A DNA stretch of 64,000 nt from Sorghum bicolor (taxonomy: Eukaryota; Streptophyta; Magnoliopsida; Poales; Poaceae). The notes beneath the pieces are model-generated. The model had not been told where the DNA came from, ran no database searches, and was given only the letters and a program-made list of their open reading frames with translations. Below are positions 11,895 to 23,435 of this stretch, in pieces (position 1 is the stretch's first letter; every line of letters begins with the position of its first letter). The DNA lies in NCBI RefSeq assembly GCF_000003195.3, contig NC_012873.2, positions 65,605,615 to 65,669,614 of the forward strand, written 5' to 3'. Position numbers and translations under genes: made by a program.

Positions 11895-13190
11895 TGAACG
11901 ACATGTTTCGTGAAAACTATTGGAAAAAGCGGGGTCATCTAGAGAATTATACCCAAACGTGTGTAGCAAAGATGCACCGGTGCCTCCCGACCTACCTGAC
12001 CCCAAATGTGATTGTGGTCGTCCCGCCGATGTTATGCAATCTAGACATCCGGAGACGGCGGCACGTTGCTTCTACACATGTAGTAGTTGTAGTGTAAGTA
12101 ATTGTCGCTTTAGATTATGTTGTTAATTTATGTTACTCGGATAGTAACACAATTTGCATGTATTTTTTGTAGGGACATGAGAGGTGCTTTTTCTTTCAAT
12201 GGATAGATGGTCCAGACAAGTTTGACCCAAGGTACCTCATCTTTCCTGACTCATCACCCATGTGACCACTTCAAATAGTGGGTTCCACCTCCGCCTAACC
12301 ATCCACTGATGACAAAGGAAAAAAACACTTAGCCGTAGTTAGACGGTTGGAGGAGCCTCCTTTGTGTCATTGCAGAGAGCGAGTTGTGATAAATCCAGAG
12401 AATACATTGGAGTTTGTGTGTCCTCTGAAGTCAGAAGTAAGTTGCATCTTGTTTCTTAAACCACAGAGATTGGACACACCAAGGAATATACTGCAGATGT
12501 TGCTCGTGCTAATTATGTGGAGACAAAGCTAGAAGACCGAGTTCGTGGTACAAAGTCAACCTGGGCACAAAATACCAAGAACCGAACCGAAAATACCGAG
12601 AACCGAACCGAAAGTACCGAAACCGAATTTTTCGGTACCTTGTTTGGTTCCAGAAACTGAATTTACCGAGGTAAATTTTACTTTACCTCAGGGAACCGAA
12701 TTTACCGAAATGTGCTGAGTTTGAGTGTAGTTATATTATTAATAGCACTATTTTAGTCTATTATATTTTATACATGTGGTACTATACTCATATAATTTTA
12801 TGGACTTGTATATGTATGTATTTGACACTATTATTCTTTAAGAATTATTTTCAAATTATGTCAAAATTAGCTTTTGAACTTGCTATTATATGTTCATGTG
12901 ATCAATTCAGTATTTTTCGGTAAATACCGGAACCAAACCGAAAGTACCGAAACCGAATTTCTTCGATACCGATTTTTGGAAGGAACCGATCGGTACCTAT
13001 TTTTCGAGGAACCGAATTTCCATAAAAACTGAAGTATCGAATGCCCAGGTGAAGTACAAAGTCATCCGATTGTGGTTGAAGATGAGGCTGACCTAGAGGA
13101 CGACGACACTGGAAGGCTAAGCGATCTCATCGCTCTAGCTGAGACGGGATTGGACGTGTATAAGGAAGGAGAGGGGCGTGGTCACGTCCT
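11895..13190 (+). pseudogene. GRF-type zinc-finger gene remnant inside the TIR element
   Basis: Exon ending at 12093 reads PPDLPDPKCDCGRPADVMQS, then RHPETAARCFYTCSSCS. A GT donor, an intron with a TTTTTTGTAG acceptor, and an exon from 12173 follow: GHERCFFFQWIDGPDKFDPR. The ligands CxC, FY-C and RC-FFFQWIDGP match the plant GRF zinc finger. Downstream 12347-12440 reads LEEPPLCHCRERVVINPENT and LEFVCP, a second Cys cluster seen in the same protein family (from memory). The acidic tail (VEDEADLEDDDTGRLSDLIA, 13072 onward) lies beyond a 0.5-kb insertion. In-frame stops occur after PDSSPM and elsewhere, so it is a decayed gene. Confidence 0.65.
12558..13051. mobile_element. Small nested DNA element with ACCGAA-rich ends, TSD about 11 bp
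   Basis: Direct repeats GTACAAAGTCA flank it (12547-12557 and 13054-13064). The ends are ACCTGGGCA and TGCCCAGGT, inverted copies. The interior ends are rich in ACCGAACCGAAA-type units and the centre is AT-rich. It splits the GRF gene remnant, so it inserted later than that gene's capture or formation. Superfamily undetermined. Confidence 0.65.
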
Positions 13191-13589
13191 GGGGCGGCGG
13201 CCTGCAGAAGGAGGCGGCTCGGGCGCGGCCTTGTGGAGGGGGCGGCCACCGGAGAGCGAGAGAGAGGCGGCAGCGGCGGGCTGCGGGCGCGGGGAGCAGC
13301 TGCGGCGGCGGCGGTAGCGGCCGAAAGAAGACAAGCCTGCCCGAGCCCGCGCGCTAGCTCTTATTTGGTCCCGTGGCGCGGCAGGGCCACCACGTCAGCA
13401 TGCAGGGGTGGCCACCCCTGCCGCGCCACCATGCATGGCGCGGTAGTATTAGAATGTCGCGCCATGCATGGTGGCGCGGCCAAACGGGTTAGATTTAAAA
13501 AAAATTACGTGTCAAATTCAAAAATAATTTAAAAAAGGGTTAGAATTTTAAAAAAAAATCCCCACTGTCTCCACCGGTGCCCCTGCACA

Positions 13590-15430
13590 TTTGAGGGACC
13601 CGTCCATCAGCTCTAATAGGGAATAATGTGAATCTCCTATGGTAGTTGCACCAAACTTGATTTTATAATCATGTAATGGTGCTGGACATATTTCAATTCT
13701 GGTGGTGTCCTGCGGCAAATTTTCTCTTTTTAGACGACACTCAATGTCTTAAGTAATCAAAATTCTTTTTCCTGGAATAAAAAAGTTGGGATAACTAAAT
13801 TCCACTTGGCCGGTGATTTCCATTATTTATAGGGGAGCAAAAACTCCTCGTGGGTGGATGTGGATGTGGCTATAATAGCCTGAGATTCTATATCTATCTG
13901 CTATATATCAACTTGAGAGAGTAGCACGCAAATTGAATCAGGGTTGGCCATTCGGGAGCATGTCTCATGTGTCCATGTCTGAGTGGCTATATATACTATA
14001 TTTTCACCAAACTGAATCCTAGATAAGTTCGCTAAAAACAAAGGAAAGACCAAGTTAGCGAGTATAAAATGTTGAGAAAGAGAGGAACCAAGAGAACATT
14101 GTTGAGTGTAGTTCAGGACTAGGAAGCATCGGGAGCGTCTGGAAGAGTTTTGCAATCCAAAGCTGCTACTATGTACCACGTATAGGTTCAGACGTTTAGG
14201 ACTAACGCACCGGCAGTTCCTCACCAGCTGTGTCTGGTTGTTGGTGTTCACAGTTTCCGAATCGTAGTCAAACACACTGCTGGTAGCTACTCTCTGGTTC
14301 CAAGGATCATTGCACTGGACATGACATTCTTATGGTTCTGACTGCTTCTGATGGCAGCTGGATAAGGTCTCTCTGATGTGTTGTACCATGTTTGAATGGA
14401 AGTGCATTTTACTACTACTGCACGATTGGTTATTTAAGTGAAAACCATTCGATTATAATTAGTGTTTGAAAACCATGTGATTATTATTAGTGTCAAGTGG
14501 GATACACAGATATCTGACTGTTGTCTAGACCATCTAGAATTTGGAAGCTGTCCCAATCTCCCAAAACTTCAAGGAACAAGGCGTATAAGTGAAGTGTGAA
14601 GAACAGAGTTATCTGTCTCATTTGACACTCAATTCAACACGACTCCCACCATGTAAGTCTGATGGCGGTCACCTATGTATGCCGACTCCCACCATGTAAG
14701 TCTGATGTTATCAAAAGAAAAAGGAAACACACAATTCTGAGGCACGAAGCATATTTCTGAACTTCTAGAGGTTGTTTGGCTGATTTTAAGGAACTGTAAT
14801 ACATCGCAATAACTATGCCATGTATGTTGTAGCCATAGAAATTAGTTACACAAGATTCAGTGTATCTTCTGGGAATTTACTTGGGTTGGTTGTTGATCAG
14901 ACTAAATGGTACGTAGGCACATAGCAATGTATGTTGTAGCCATAGAAATTAGTTACACAAGATTCAGTGTATCTTCTGAGAATTTACTTGGGGTGGTTGT
15001 TGGTCAGACTAAATGGGACATGTTTCATACCATGTAGGTGGTTATATATTGAGCCAACCCTTACAACTTCGCCTCCAAATGGAAGAAACAGAGTTTGTGA
15101 GCTTTTAGTTTACATCCTCTGTAGTCTACAGTCCCACAGATGGGATAGCGTCTGATGGAAACTAGAAACCTGTAATATCCAGGAACCTTGTTGAGTAGTA
15201 CTGCGTTCTAGGATTGGTAGGCATCCGGAAAACCTTGTAGACCTCCCCAGCAGCCATGTGTCGGTCCATCCGTCGATGTGTCCTGGTGAGCCTCGCAAGC
15301 CCACAACAAGCATGGTGACCAAGAGCGAAACATTGGTCTAAGACCAGCAACACAGAGATCAACTGAACTCCCAAAGATATGTCGGTGGAGGATCAAGGTG
15401 GTGATATGCAGCATCAAATCAAGAACCAAT
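13590..15430 (+). repeat. Diverged long duplication, copy 2
   Basis: Collinear patches match 6830-10900 (see copy 1). It starts right beside the end of the TIR element. No conserved reading frame. A local tandem duplication lies inside it at 14821-15035. Confidence 0.65.
14821..15035 (+). repeat. Local tandem duplication, period about 107 bp
   Basis: TGTATGTTGTAGCCATAGAA begins at 14821 and again at 14928, and each copy continues through GATTCAGTGTATCTTCTG and GGTTGTTG to ACTAAATGG with few changes. The equivalent place in duplication copy 1 (about 10196) has one unit, so this doubling occurred later. Confidence 0.8.
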
Positions 15431-15456
15431 GAAGCAACTCATCAAGAACCAATCAA

Positions 15457-15970
15457 GTTTTAAATAGCGGGCTATAGAAAATAGCGTCTTTCTGTCCCAG
15501 ATGCTATTTGCGCTATAGCGGCTGCTGTACACAACAGCGTGCTGTAGCTATCCACGTTATAGCGATGCTATAGCGGCGCTATAGCGCGCTATTTATTTGA
15601 AAATAGACAAAATATATAATAGACAACAACAAGTTCAAACAACCATCATATTTCACAATCACAAATCATAGGTGTTTTACAGTTTAAATGTTTAATAAAT
15701 AACTAACTCATAAGCATAATGCATGACTGCATAGTGCATAAGCACAGCACAACAAATAAGTTCATGATAACATGATCACAGATAAACAACAATAGCACGC
15801 AAATAGCGGTGCTATGGCGCTATTTCAGTTTAGCGGCGCTATAGCGTGCTATAGCGCCAATAGCGCTGATAGCGTAAAAATGAGGTATAGCTTCGCGTCG
15901 ACTTATTCTGGCCGCTATAGCGGCGCTATAGCGGCGCTATAGCGCGAAAATAGCGCGCTATTTAAAACAT
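15457..15970. mobile_element. Foldback/MITE-like element built from GCTATAGCG palindromes
   Basis: Ends TTTTAAATAGCGGGCTAT and ATAGCGCGCTATTTAAAA are inverted. Both end blocks are made of many overlapping GCGCTATAGCGC-type palindromes around an AT-rich centre (about 15600-15790). Flanks CAATCAAG and CATTGAAC are only a weak 8-bp duplication. A non-autonomous hAT-type or foldback element is the likeliest reading. Confidence 0.6.
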
Positions 15971-16920
15971 TGAACAATTGTTGTTAAGGTGTAATCGCAT
16001 CACAGTGACGAAATCAAATGAGCAGCAGGCAAATTTGACTCTCTCGAGACCATTTAGAAATTACAACAGTAGAGTGACATTTCAGAAGGTTGGGTAGGTC
16101 TAAAATTCGTCCGGGTCAAAAAAAATATATATATCTGAAGAAGAATGGGAGGTACTTTCACACCCCGCCTGTTTTTCCCCCAAAATATATGAACCACCAA
16201 AGAATCCTGCGTTCGTTGAAAACGGTAGGAAACACACAACGAATCGATTCACCCACTTTTCACGTCATGAGAAATGCAACAGGAAAGGACTACGTCAGAG
16301 ATCCTGCCTCATGTATGTTCACACAGCCTTATCTTAAATCAGCATGCACGAGTATGCAGACACCAAAAAAAAACTAGTATCTTGCCAAAATGCCAAGATG
16401 AAATCTTGAATACTTTTGCTTGTACAATAAAAGTTTCAGCAGATAACTAGTTAAACTCAATTTCAACAAATGAAATATCATCAGGTAGATCGATCAACAC
16501 ACAATCAACACACATTAATACGAATCGCAGGAGGAACACCCAAGCAAGTGCATATAAAGGCATGTTTTGCCACATATTCATAAATCATAAAGTTAAAACC
16601 ATATATTGTAACAAACGAAAGAAAGGAAAACAAAATGGTTCAGTCTCATAAATGGCTCTCATACAGAGATAGTTAAAATAGGGAACAGGTCGATAACCAA
16701 AGAGTTTCAGAATGCAACTTTTGCATCTGAGCTAGACACGAGCATATGCTACCCCAAGGTGCCAAGCAGGTGCTTCCCAATCTCCCATAGTCTTTATTCC
16801 TGAAACATGGAACAAAAAGTTAGTCGAGTGAAAATGGCATGTAACTTCAGAGAAATTTGCAAACGCAATGCTTACCCCTAGTCCCTATGTACATACTCCT
16901 ATGGCCAAGCTTCAAATTCC
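15971..16920. other. 3' flank of the ERF gene; no other gene
   Basis: The part nearest 16920 is presumably the ERF 3' UTR (- strand). The rest is AT-rich with no recognised coding or repeat signal. Confidence 0.4.
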
Positions 16921-19488
16921 TCAGAAGAAATCGCCGGCAATGGGCATGTCATCAAAGCTCCAGAGGTCCATGTTGCTACCAACATCTTGTGATCCATCAA
17001 GGTTCAGAAGGCTATCAACTGAATCACTTGCACCACCATCCAGAAGAAACCTCATATAGGATTCTAAATCTGTCAGCCCATCAGTGAAATCAACAGCACT
17101 GTTCTCCAGGACAGGAGGCAACATTGAGCTGTTTGAATTGCTGTTGACAAATGCAGACTCATCACCTTCAGCAATAGTGGAAATAGGAGCAATGGATGTG
17201 ATGTCTGGTGTCTTGGTATCATTCTCCCATGCCAAGTCTGAGCAGCCAAAGGAGTTACTTCCCTGGTCAGAGTGCAGATTCATGATAGGATCCTCAACAG
17301 AAGCAGTAAAGTTCATTGCTGGAACGAATGGCATATTGGCATGCTGAACAAATGGATTGTTGGAGGGGTAGTTAACAGATTGGTAGAAGGATGCATTTGT
17401 GTTGGCAAGGTTGGTCATAGGTGCTTTGACGACAGGCTTCTGTTCAACACTTGACTTGGGTGCTTTAGCAGAAGCTGAGCCAGAACGGCGCTTCTGACCA
17501 ACTGCTGGTGCATCAGGAAAGTTAACCTTGGCCTTCTTGCCACGAATCCTGCGTGCTTCAGCATCATAAGCTCTTGCAGCTTCCTCAGGACTATTGAAAG
17601 TACCAAGCCAAACACGAACACCCTTCTGAGGATCTCTGATCTCAGCAGCCCACTTGCCCCAAGGGCGCTTGCGGATACCCCTGTATTGATTCTTTCTCTT
17701 CCTTTTGGCTGACCTTGCAACAGGGGCATCATAATCAGCAGTAGTCATGGTGCTTAAACCATCTGCAAACAGGAAAGCAGCAAACCTTAGTATCATTGCC
17801 TCTGTCAATCATATATGTGCATACTGAGTTATGAAACAACATCACAACCAAAATTAATATTCTCCATGTGCATCTCCTACATATTTGAAGAAAACACAGT
17901 TCAAAACACAATAAATATGAAAGCCGAGGTTCTTTACAACCATGGTACCATCAAATAAATCATCATTATGCAATCATATCTGAAACTTCTACTATATACC
18001 ATACTGCACATGAGAATCAATTTGCAGACAAGGGAGCAGAAATCTGACCTTCCTAAACTTTGGATCCAGGATCTACAGTGACTCTGGAATGCCCAATAGC
18101 AACCATTTGGATAATTAATCAGGCCTAATGACTCTTCATTGCTCAAATACTCACAACGAAATACAATCATACAAGAAACCATATGTAACAGCATATGCAT
18201 GTGAATATATAATCATATGCCCAAGGTCAACACCATAAATCACGTAGAGTAGTTGAAAAATAATCTAGAACAATCCCCCACCCCAAAAAAAAAACTACGG
18301 ACGTATCAAGTGATACCTCGAGTTCAGAACTATGGCATAATATGCATCTAATGTAACTAATCATACATGACCCCATCCGAGTGCACAGACGGTGGAACTC
18401 CCCAGATCCAACATTCGAAGAACCGAGTTGTCTTCACTCAACTCCCAGGTTGGGGAATCAAATCAGAGTAACAGACTATGCTGCCCAACATTTCAGAATT
18501 GTAACACTAATGAAAACGAAAGCCACAGACTTCATCCCCAATCGGACAATAAGTTGCAGAATCCCCTAGCAAGCCAAAATCTAATGTCTAAACAGTAAAC
18601 ACCAATCCCCTAGTTCTTTTCTTTCTTCCTCCCCAATCCAACCACCAATCGCACCTCAAACACCCACCTACTCCCAGAATTGTAACACGACTGAAAACGA
18701 AAGCCACAGACTTCATCCCCAATCGGACAATAAGCTGCAGAATCCCCTAGCAAGCAATAAGTTGCAGAATCCCCTAGCAAGCCAAAATCTAATGTCTAAA
18801 CAGTAAACATCAATCCCCTAGTTTTTTCTTTCTTCCTCCCCAATCCAACCACCAATCGCACCTCAAACACCCACCTACTCCCCAGAATTGTAACACGACT
18901 GAAAACGAAAGCCACAGACTTCATCCCCAATCGGACAATAAGCTGCAGAATCCCCTAGCAAGCAATAAGTTGCAGAATCCCCTAGCAAGCCAAAATCTAA
19001 TATCTAAACAGTAAACACCAATCCCCTAGCTGTTTCCTTTCTTCCTCCCCAATCCAACCACCCAATCGCACCTCAAACACCCACCTACTCCCTAACCGCC
19101 CCCCACCCCCCAAATTCCCCAACGAAAACCTTAGATTCTAATCGTCTACACCAACCAAACGCAAAAATACATATACAAGACTACAAGCATAGATAATAGG
19201 CCGCCTTGAGCTTGAGCTAGTACCTCCTGAGAAAGTCCCCTTGGCGGCGAAGGGCTTGATCTCGACGACATCGTCGTCAGCCCCTTCCCCGAGCTCCAAA
19301 TCCGAATCGCCGGAGTCAGCCTCGAAATCCGCGAAGTCGGCCTCGAAGTCCTCATGGTCCTCCGCCGCGAACGAGCGCCTCCCGCCGCCGCCGCCCCTCT
19401 TGGGCTTCTTCTTCTGCCAGATGTCCCGGTCCGTGACCCGGCGCAGCTCCGGCTCGCGGAGGTCGTCGAGGATCGCGCCGCCGCACAT
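16921..19488 (-). CDS. Group VII ERF transcription factor with MCGGAI N-degron (AP2/ERF domain)
   Basis: Two exons, 19488-19224 and 17762-16921, give a 368-residue protein in frame (exon 1 ends ...FSG and the split codon makes GDGLSTM). It begins MCGGAI, the group VII signature: in this family Met is removed and Cys2 is oxidised when oxygen is present, leading to N-degron degradation, so the protein builds up under hypoxia (established for the family, inferred here). An acidic stretch follows (residues about 45-80), then a basic [20 protein letters not shown] leading into one AP2 domain (about 110-165) with [25 protein letters not shown] and [10 protein letters not shown]. The C-terminus [14 protein letters not shown] is the usual acidic/aromatic activation end. 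Nuclear DNA binding at GCC-box-like sites is expected. Intron 1 is about 1.46 kb and carries tandem repeats. Which paralogue it is cannot be told here. Confidence 0.93.
18494..19091. repeat. Intronic minisatellite, three units of about 181, 208 and 208 bp
   Basis: Units begin at CAGAATTGTAACAC at 18494, 18675 and 18883 and run to CACCCACCTACTCC. Units 2 and 3 also contain an internal doubling (GCAGAATCCCCTAGCAAGC twice) absent from unit 1. It lies in intron 1 of the ERF gene, near exon 1. Copies are almost identical, so the expansion is recent. Confidence 0.9.
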
Positions 19489-19608
19489 GGTTCAGTTGTC
19501 GTCGGGTGCTCCGCCGCAGCGCGCCGGAGCGAGCAGTAAACAAATCGGTGGCTTGCGAGAGCGAAATGGTGGACGAAACTTTGGAGAGCGCGGACGGGGT
19601 GCGGGCCC

Positions 19609-19620
19609 TATATATTGGCT
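19609..19620 (-). promoter_or_regulatory. TATA box with adjoining CCAAT motif for the ERF gene
   Basis: On the - strand AGCCAAT is followed directly by TATATA, about 120 bp upstream of the ERF start codon. Spacing fits a short 5' UTR. Motif-based only. Confidence 0.6.
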
Positions 19621-19779
19621 GGCCGCCACTGGCACAGTCCGCAGGCGCGTAGGTGCCGGGAGGTCTGATGGGGTCCACCCGTCAGTCGACGGAGGCGTCA
19701 AGCTGAAGCCGCGGGGTTAGCAACGGAAATGCTACAGTATTAATGGCACAGGGTAGGCAGAAAGACGGCGTGGACTAGG

Positions 19780-22700
19780 ACATTTGCATATTGCCCCTAG
19801 GTAGATGTAGAGTTTTACATAGGTACACCTTAAATCTACTCTCAATTTAGGTTATTAGACATTAGTACTTTGATATCCAAGGCTCTAATGTCATATTTGG
19901 AGTATTGGGATTTTGGGAAAACCAACCTCTATATTATTTATTAATATATACTATAGTATAACTATGACGGCGCCGCAGGTTTGGTGAACAAAACCAACAG
20001 CGGACATTTTATTAAGAAAACGGGCGTCGGATTTTACGGACAAAACTACACGAGTTTAGCACTTCAAATGTACGGTCACGAAGCATACGGTAGCCTTGGC
20101 GCAATGTGTAGGCACATAGCTGCTGGAACATATGGTGGGTCCCCACATCAGTCAGTAGCGTCAAGTGGAAGTCACGTGGTTAGAAGACGGCGAGGACTAG
20201 GACATTTGCATATTACCCCTCTCTAGGTATAGAGTTTTACTCCCTCGGTTTCAAATTATAAGTCCCTTTGACTTTTTTAGTTCATCTATTTTACTATGTA
20301 TCTAGACATATTGTTTATTTAGATGCATAACAAAATGGATGTACCAAAAAAGTCAAAGTGACTTATAATTTGGAATGGAGGGAGTACATAGGTATACCTT
20401 ATTAAATCTACTCTCAATCTTGGTCAGTAGACATTAATTCTTTGGAATCCAAGGCTCTAATGCCACATTTGGAATATTGGAATTTTATGAAAACAACCGC
20501 CACAAAATTTATTAATACATAGTATAGTATAATTGTAACCCAAACTATGAAAAATAGGTGTTTCATATATTGTGCCTTTGCAAATAGATCGAAATGGTTA
20601 TATTTTGTGCCAAAATAAATTTTCACACTGAAGGTACATCTCCATTCTCTCTCATTAATTGTTTTACATATAAGAAAAATACCCAACCCCTTCAGATCGA
20701 TCTCTGGTCACATGACTCTGTAAACATAATTTTGACGGCGCCGCAGGTTTGGCGAACAAAACCAACAGCGAAAATTTAATCAAGGAAACGGATGCCAGGC
20801 TTTGCGGACAAAACTACACGAGTTTAGTGGGCCAAAGGTATGGTCATGAAGCATACGTTAGCCTTGGCGCAATGTGTAGGCATATATTTGCCGGAACATG
20901 TGATGGGTCCCCACATTAGTCGATAGCGTCAAGTGGAAGTAACATGGTTAGAAACGAAAGAGCTATAGTAATAATGGTGTAGTAACTAGAACACATCAAG
21001 GGCCATGACATTAGTGTATTCTCCCTTCATAGTTGTAGGTTTTTACATAGGCACACCTTAAATCTACTCTCAATTTATGTTATTAGAAATTAATAATTTG
21101 GTATCAAGACTCCAATGTCACATTTGGAGTATTGCAATTTTATGAAGAACAATCTCCACAATATAATATACAGTATAATATAATTGTAACCCAGACTATG
21201 AACAAATAAGTGTTCCATATATTACACACTCCAAATAGATCTAAATGGTTAATTTTTGTGCCGAAATACATTTTCACGCTAAAGGTACATCTCCCTCCTC
21301 TCTAATTAATTGTTTGGCATATAAGAAAAATACCCAACCCCTAGATCAATCTTTGCTCACGTGACTCTAGTAAACACCGCAGGTTTTGCAAACAAAACCA
21401 ACCATATACATTATATTTAATCAAGAAAACGTATGTCAGGTTTTATATACAAAACTACACAAGTTTAGCATACCAAAGGTATGATCACAAAGCATATTGT
21501 AGCCTTTGGCACATTGTGTAGGCACTAATTAATTGTTTGGCGTATAAGAAAAATACCTGACCTCCTCAGATCGATCTTCGGTCACGTGACTCTAGTAAAC
21601 ATTATTATGACGGCGCCACAAGTTTGGCGAACAAAACCAACATCGGACAATTAATCAAGAAAACGGACGTCAGGCTTTGCGGACAAAACTACATGAGTTT
21701 AGCATGCCAAATGTACGGGTCACGAAGCATACGGTAGCCTTGGCGCAATGTGTAGGCACATAGCCGCTAGAACATGTGTTGGTCCCCACATCAGTCGATA
21801 GCGTCAAGTGGAAGTAACATGGTTAGAAGTGGAAGAGCTATAGTAATAATGATATAGTAGCCAAAAGACACTGAGGACTATGACATCTGTGTGTTAGCCC
21901 TGCATAGATGTAGGGTTTTACATAGGTACACCTTAAATCTACTCTCAATCTAGGTTATTAGACATTATTACTTTGATATCCTAGGCTCCAGTGTCACATT
22001 TGGAGTATTGGAATTTTAGGAAAAACAACCTCCCACATCATTTATTAATATATAGTATAGCATAATTGTAACACATACTATGGAAAACTTGGTGTTTCAT
22101 ATATTGCGTCTATGAAAATAGATCTAAACTATTAAATCCGTGCCAAACTTGTGTCTTCATATGAAAGGGTACATCACCATTGTCTCTAATTGTTCTCTGT
22201 TCATATGGCTCTAGTGAACGTAATTTTGATGGCACCTCAGGTTTTGCGAACAAAACCAGTAGTAGACATTTAGTCGAGGAAATGGATGTCGAACATTACA
22301 GACAAAACTACGCCAGTTTAGCAGGCCTAGGGTATGATCATGAAACAAATGGTTGCATTGACACAGTCTATAGGCACATAAGTGCTAGAACACGTCAGTT
22401 GGTAGAAACATCAAGTGGAAGTCACATGGTTAGAAACTTAAGAGCTATAGCAACGATGGTGTGATAGCCCCTAGATCGCACAGACTCGGACATTTGCATA
22501 CTACCCCCTCAGTAGATTTGAGTTTTACGGAGGTACACCTTAAATCTATTCTCAGTTGAGGTTATTAGACATTTATACTTTGGTATCCAAGGCTCCAGAG
22601 TCACATTTGAAGTATTGGGTTTCTAGGAAAAACAACCTCTACTATATCTATCAATATATATAAGAAAAATAATCAACTCCCTCGGTTTGATATTTGGTCA

Positions 22701-23435
22701 TATGACTCTAATGATCATAATTCTAATGGTGTTGTGGGTTGGCAAACAAAATAATCCAACAATGAACATTTAAATGAGGAAATAGATGTCAAGCATCAAG
22801 GGCAAAACTACATGAGTTTAGCATGCCTAAGGTTCATTCATAAAGCAAATAGTAGTTTTGGCACAATGTGTAGGCACATAGGTGCCAGAACACATGGTGG
22901 GGCCCCACGATAGTTAGTACAAGCCTCAAGTGGAAGTTATGGGGTTAGAAAGGGAAGAGTTACAAGCCTACAATAGCAATGGTGTGGTATCTAATCAAAC
23001 TAGACAAGGTGGACTAGGACATTTACGTAGTCTCCCTCTGTGTAGTGTAGAGATCTGTTAATGTACAACATAATTCTTAATCTTTGTTATTGGACATTTA
23101 TACTTTTGTGTCCAATGCTCCAATATCATATGGAGAGTATGACATTTTCAGGAAAAACAAGTTCTCCAATATATGGTATCCTAATCATAACCAATACTAT
23201 GAAAATTAGTAAGTGTTTCATATATTATGCTTATGCAAATACATCTAAGCTACTAAATTTTGTGCCAAAAATATGTTTTCATGGAGGAGATACACCTTCA
23301 TTCTCCCTAATTAATTGTTTGGCGTATTAGAAAAACACCCTACTTCCTCTGACCCATCTTTGATCCATGTGACTGTGGCAAACTATAATTCTTGTAGCGC
23401 CATAGGTTTGCGAACAAATGCACAACTAACATTTA
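19780..23435 (+). repeat. Array of about seven decayed copies of a roughly 600-bp repeat
   Basis: Recurring landmarks in the same order are GGTACACCTTAAATCTACTC (near 19822, 20391, 21051, 21926, 22532, 23062), GACGGCGCCGCAGGTTTGGC or relatives (19968, 20735, 21378, 21609, 22228, 22731, 23396) and AGTGGAAGTCACGTGGTTAG (about 20161-20960, 21800, 22413, 22929). Spacing is about 500-770 bp, with one short unit at 21378-21609. No TE ends, no conserved ORF. The last copy continues at 37946 beyond the nested elements. Confidence 0.85.
20240..20384. mobile_element. Stowaway MITE, 145 bp, TSD TA
   Basis: Ends CTCCCTCGGTTTCAAATTAT and the inverted ATAATTTGGAATGGAGGGAG, with TA on both sides (20238-20239 and 20385-20386). 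Typical of Tc1/mariner-type Stowaway elements. It sits in repeat copy 2, which explains that unit's extra length. Confidence 0.92.

Larger units (their letters stand above)
11411..13560 (+). mobile_element. Mutator-like (MULE) or similar element with long terminal inverted repeats carrying a GRF gene remnant
   Basis: About 150-190 bp at each end are inverted copies. Left (11411-11600) runs through a T-rich block, AAATCTAACTCATTTGGCCG and CGCGCCACCATGCACGGCGC. Right (about 13370-13560) is its reverse complement. Long TIRs, A/T-rich tips and a gene fragment inside fit a MULE or Pack-MULE. Flanks CCCACCGT (left) and CCCACTGT (right) are a possible imperfect 9-bp-class target duplication, shifted by a base or two. 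No transposase was seen. Class assignment is inference. Confidence 0.6.

Noticed and set aside
19241..19720. 159-codon open frame on the + strand opposite ERF exon 1
   Set aside because: Shadow of the GC-rich first exon and promoter of the ERF gene.
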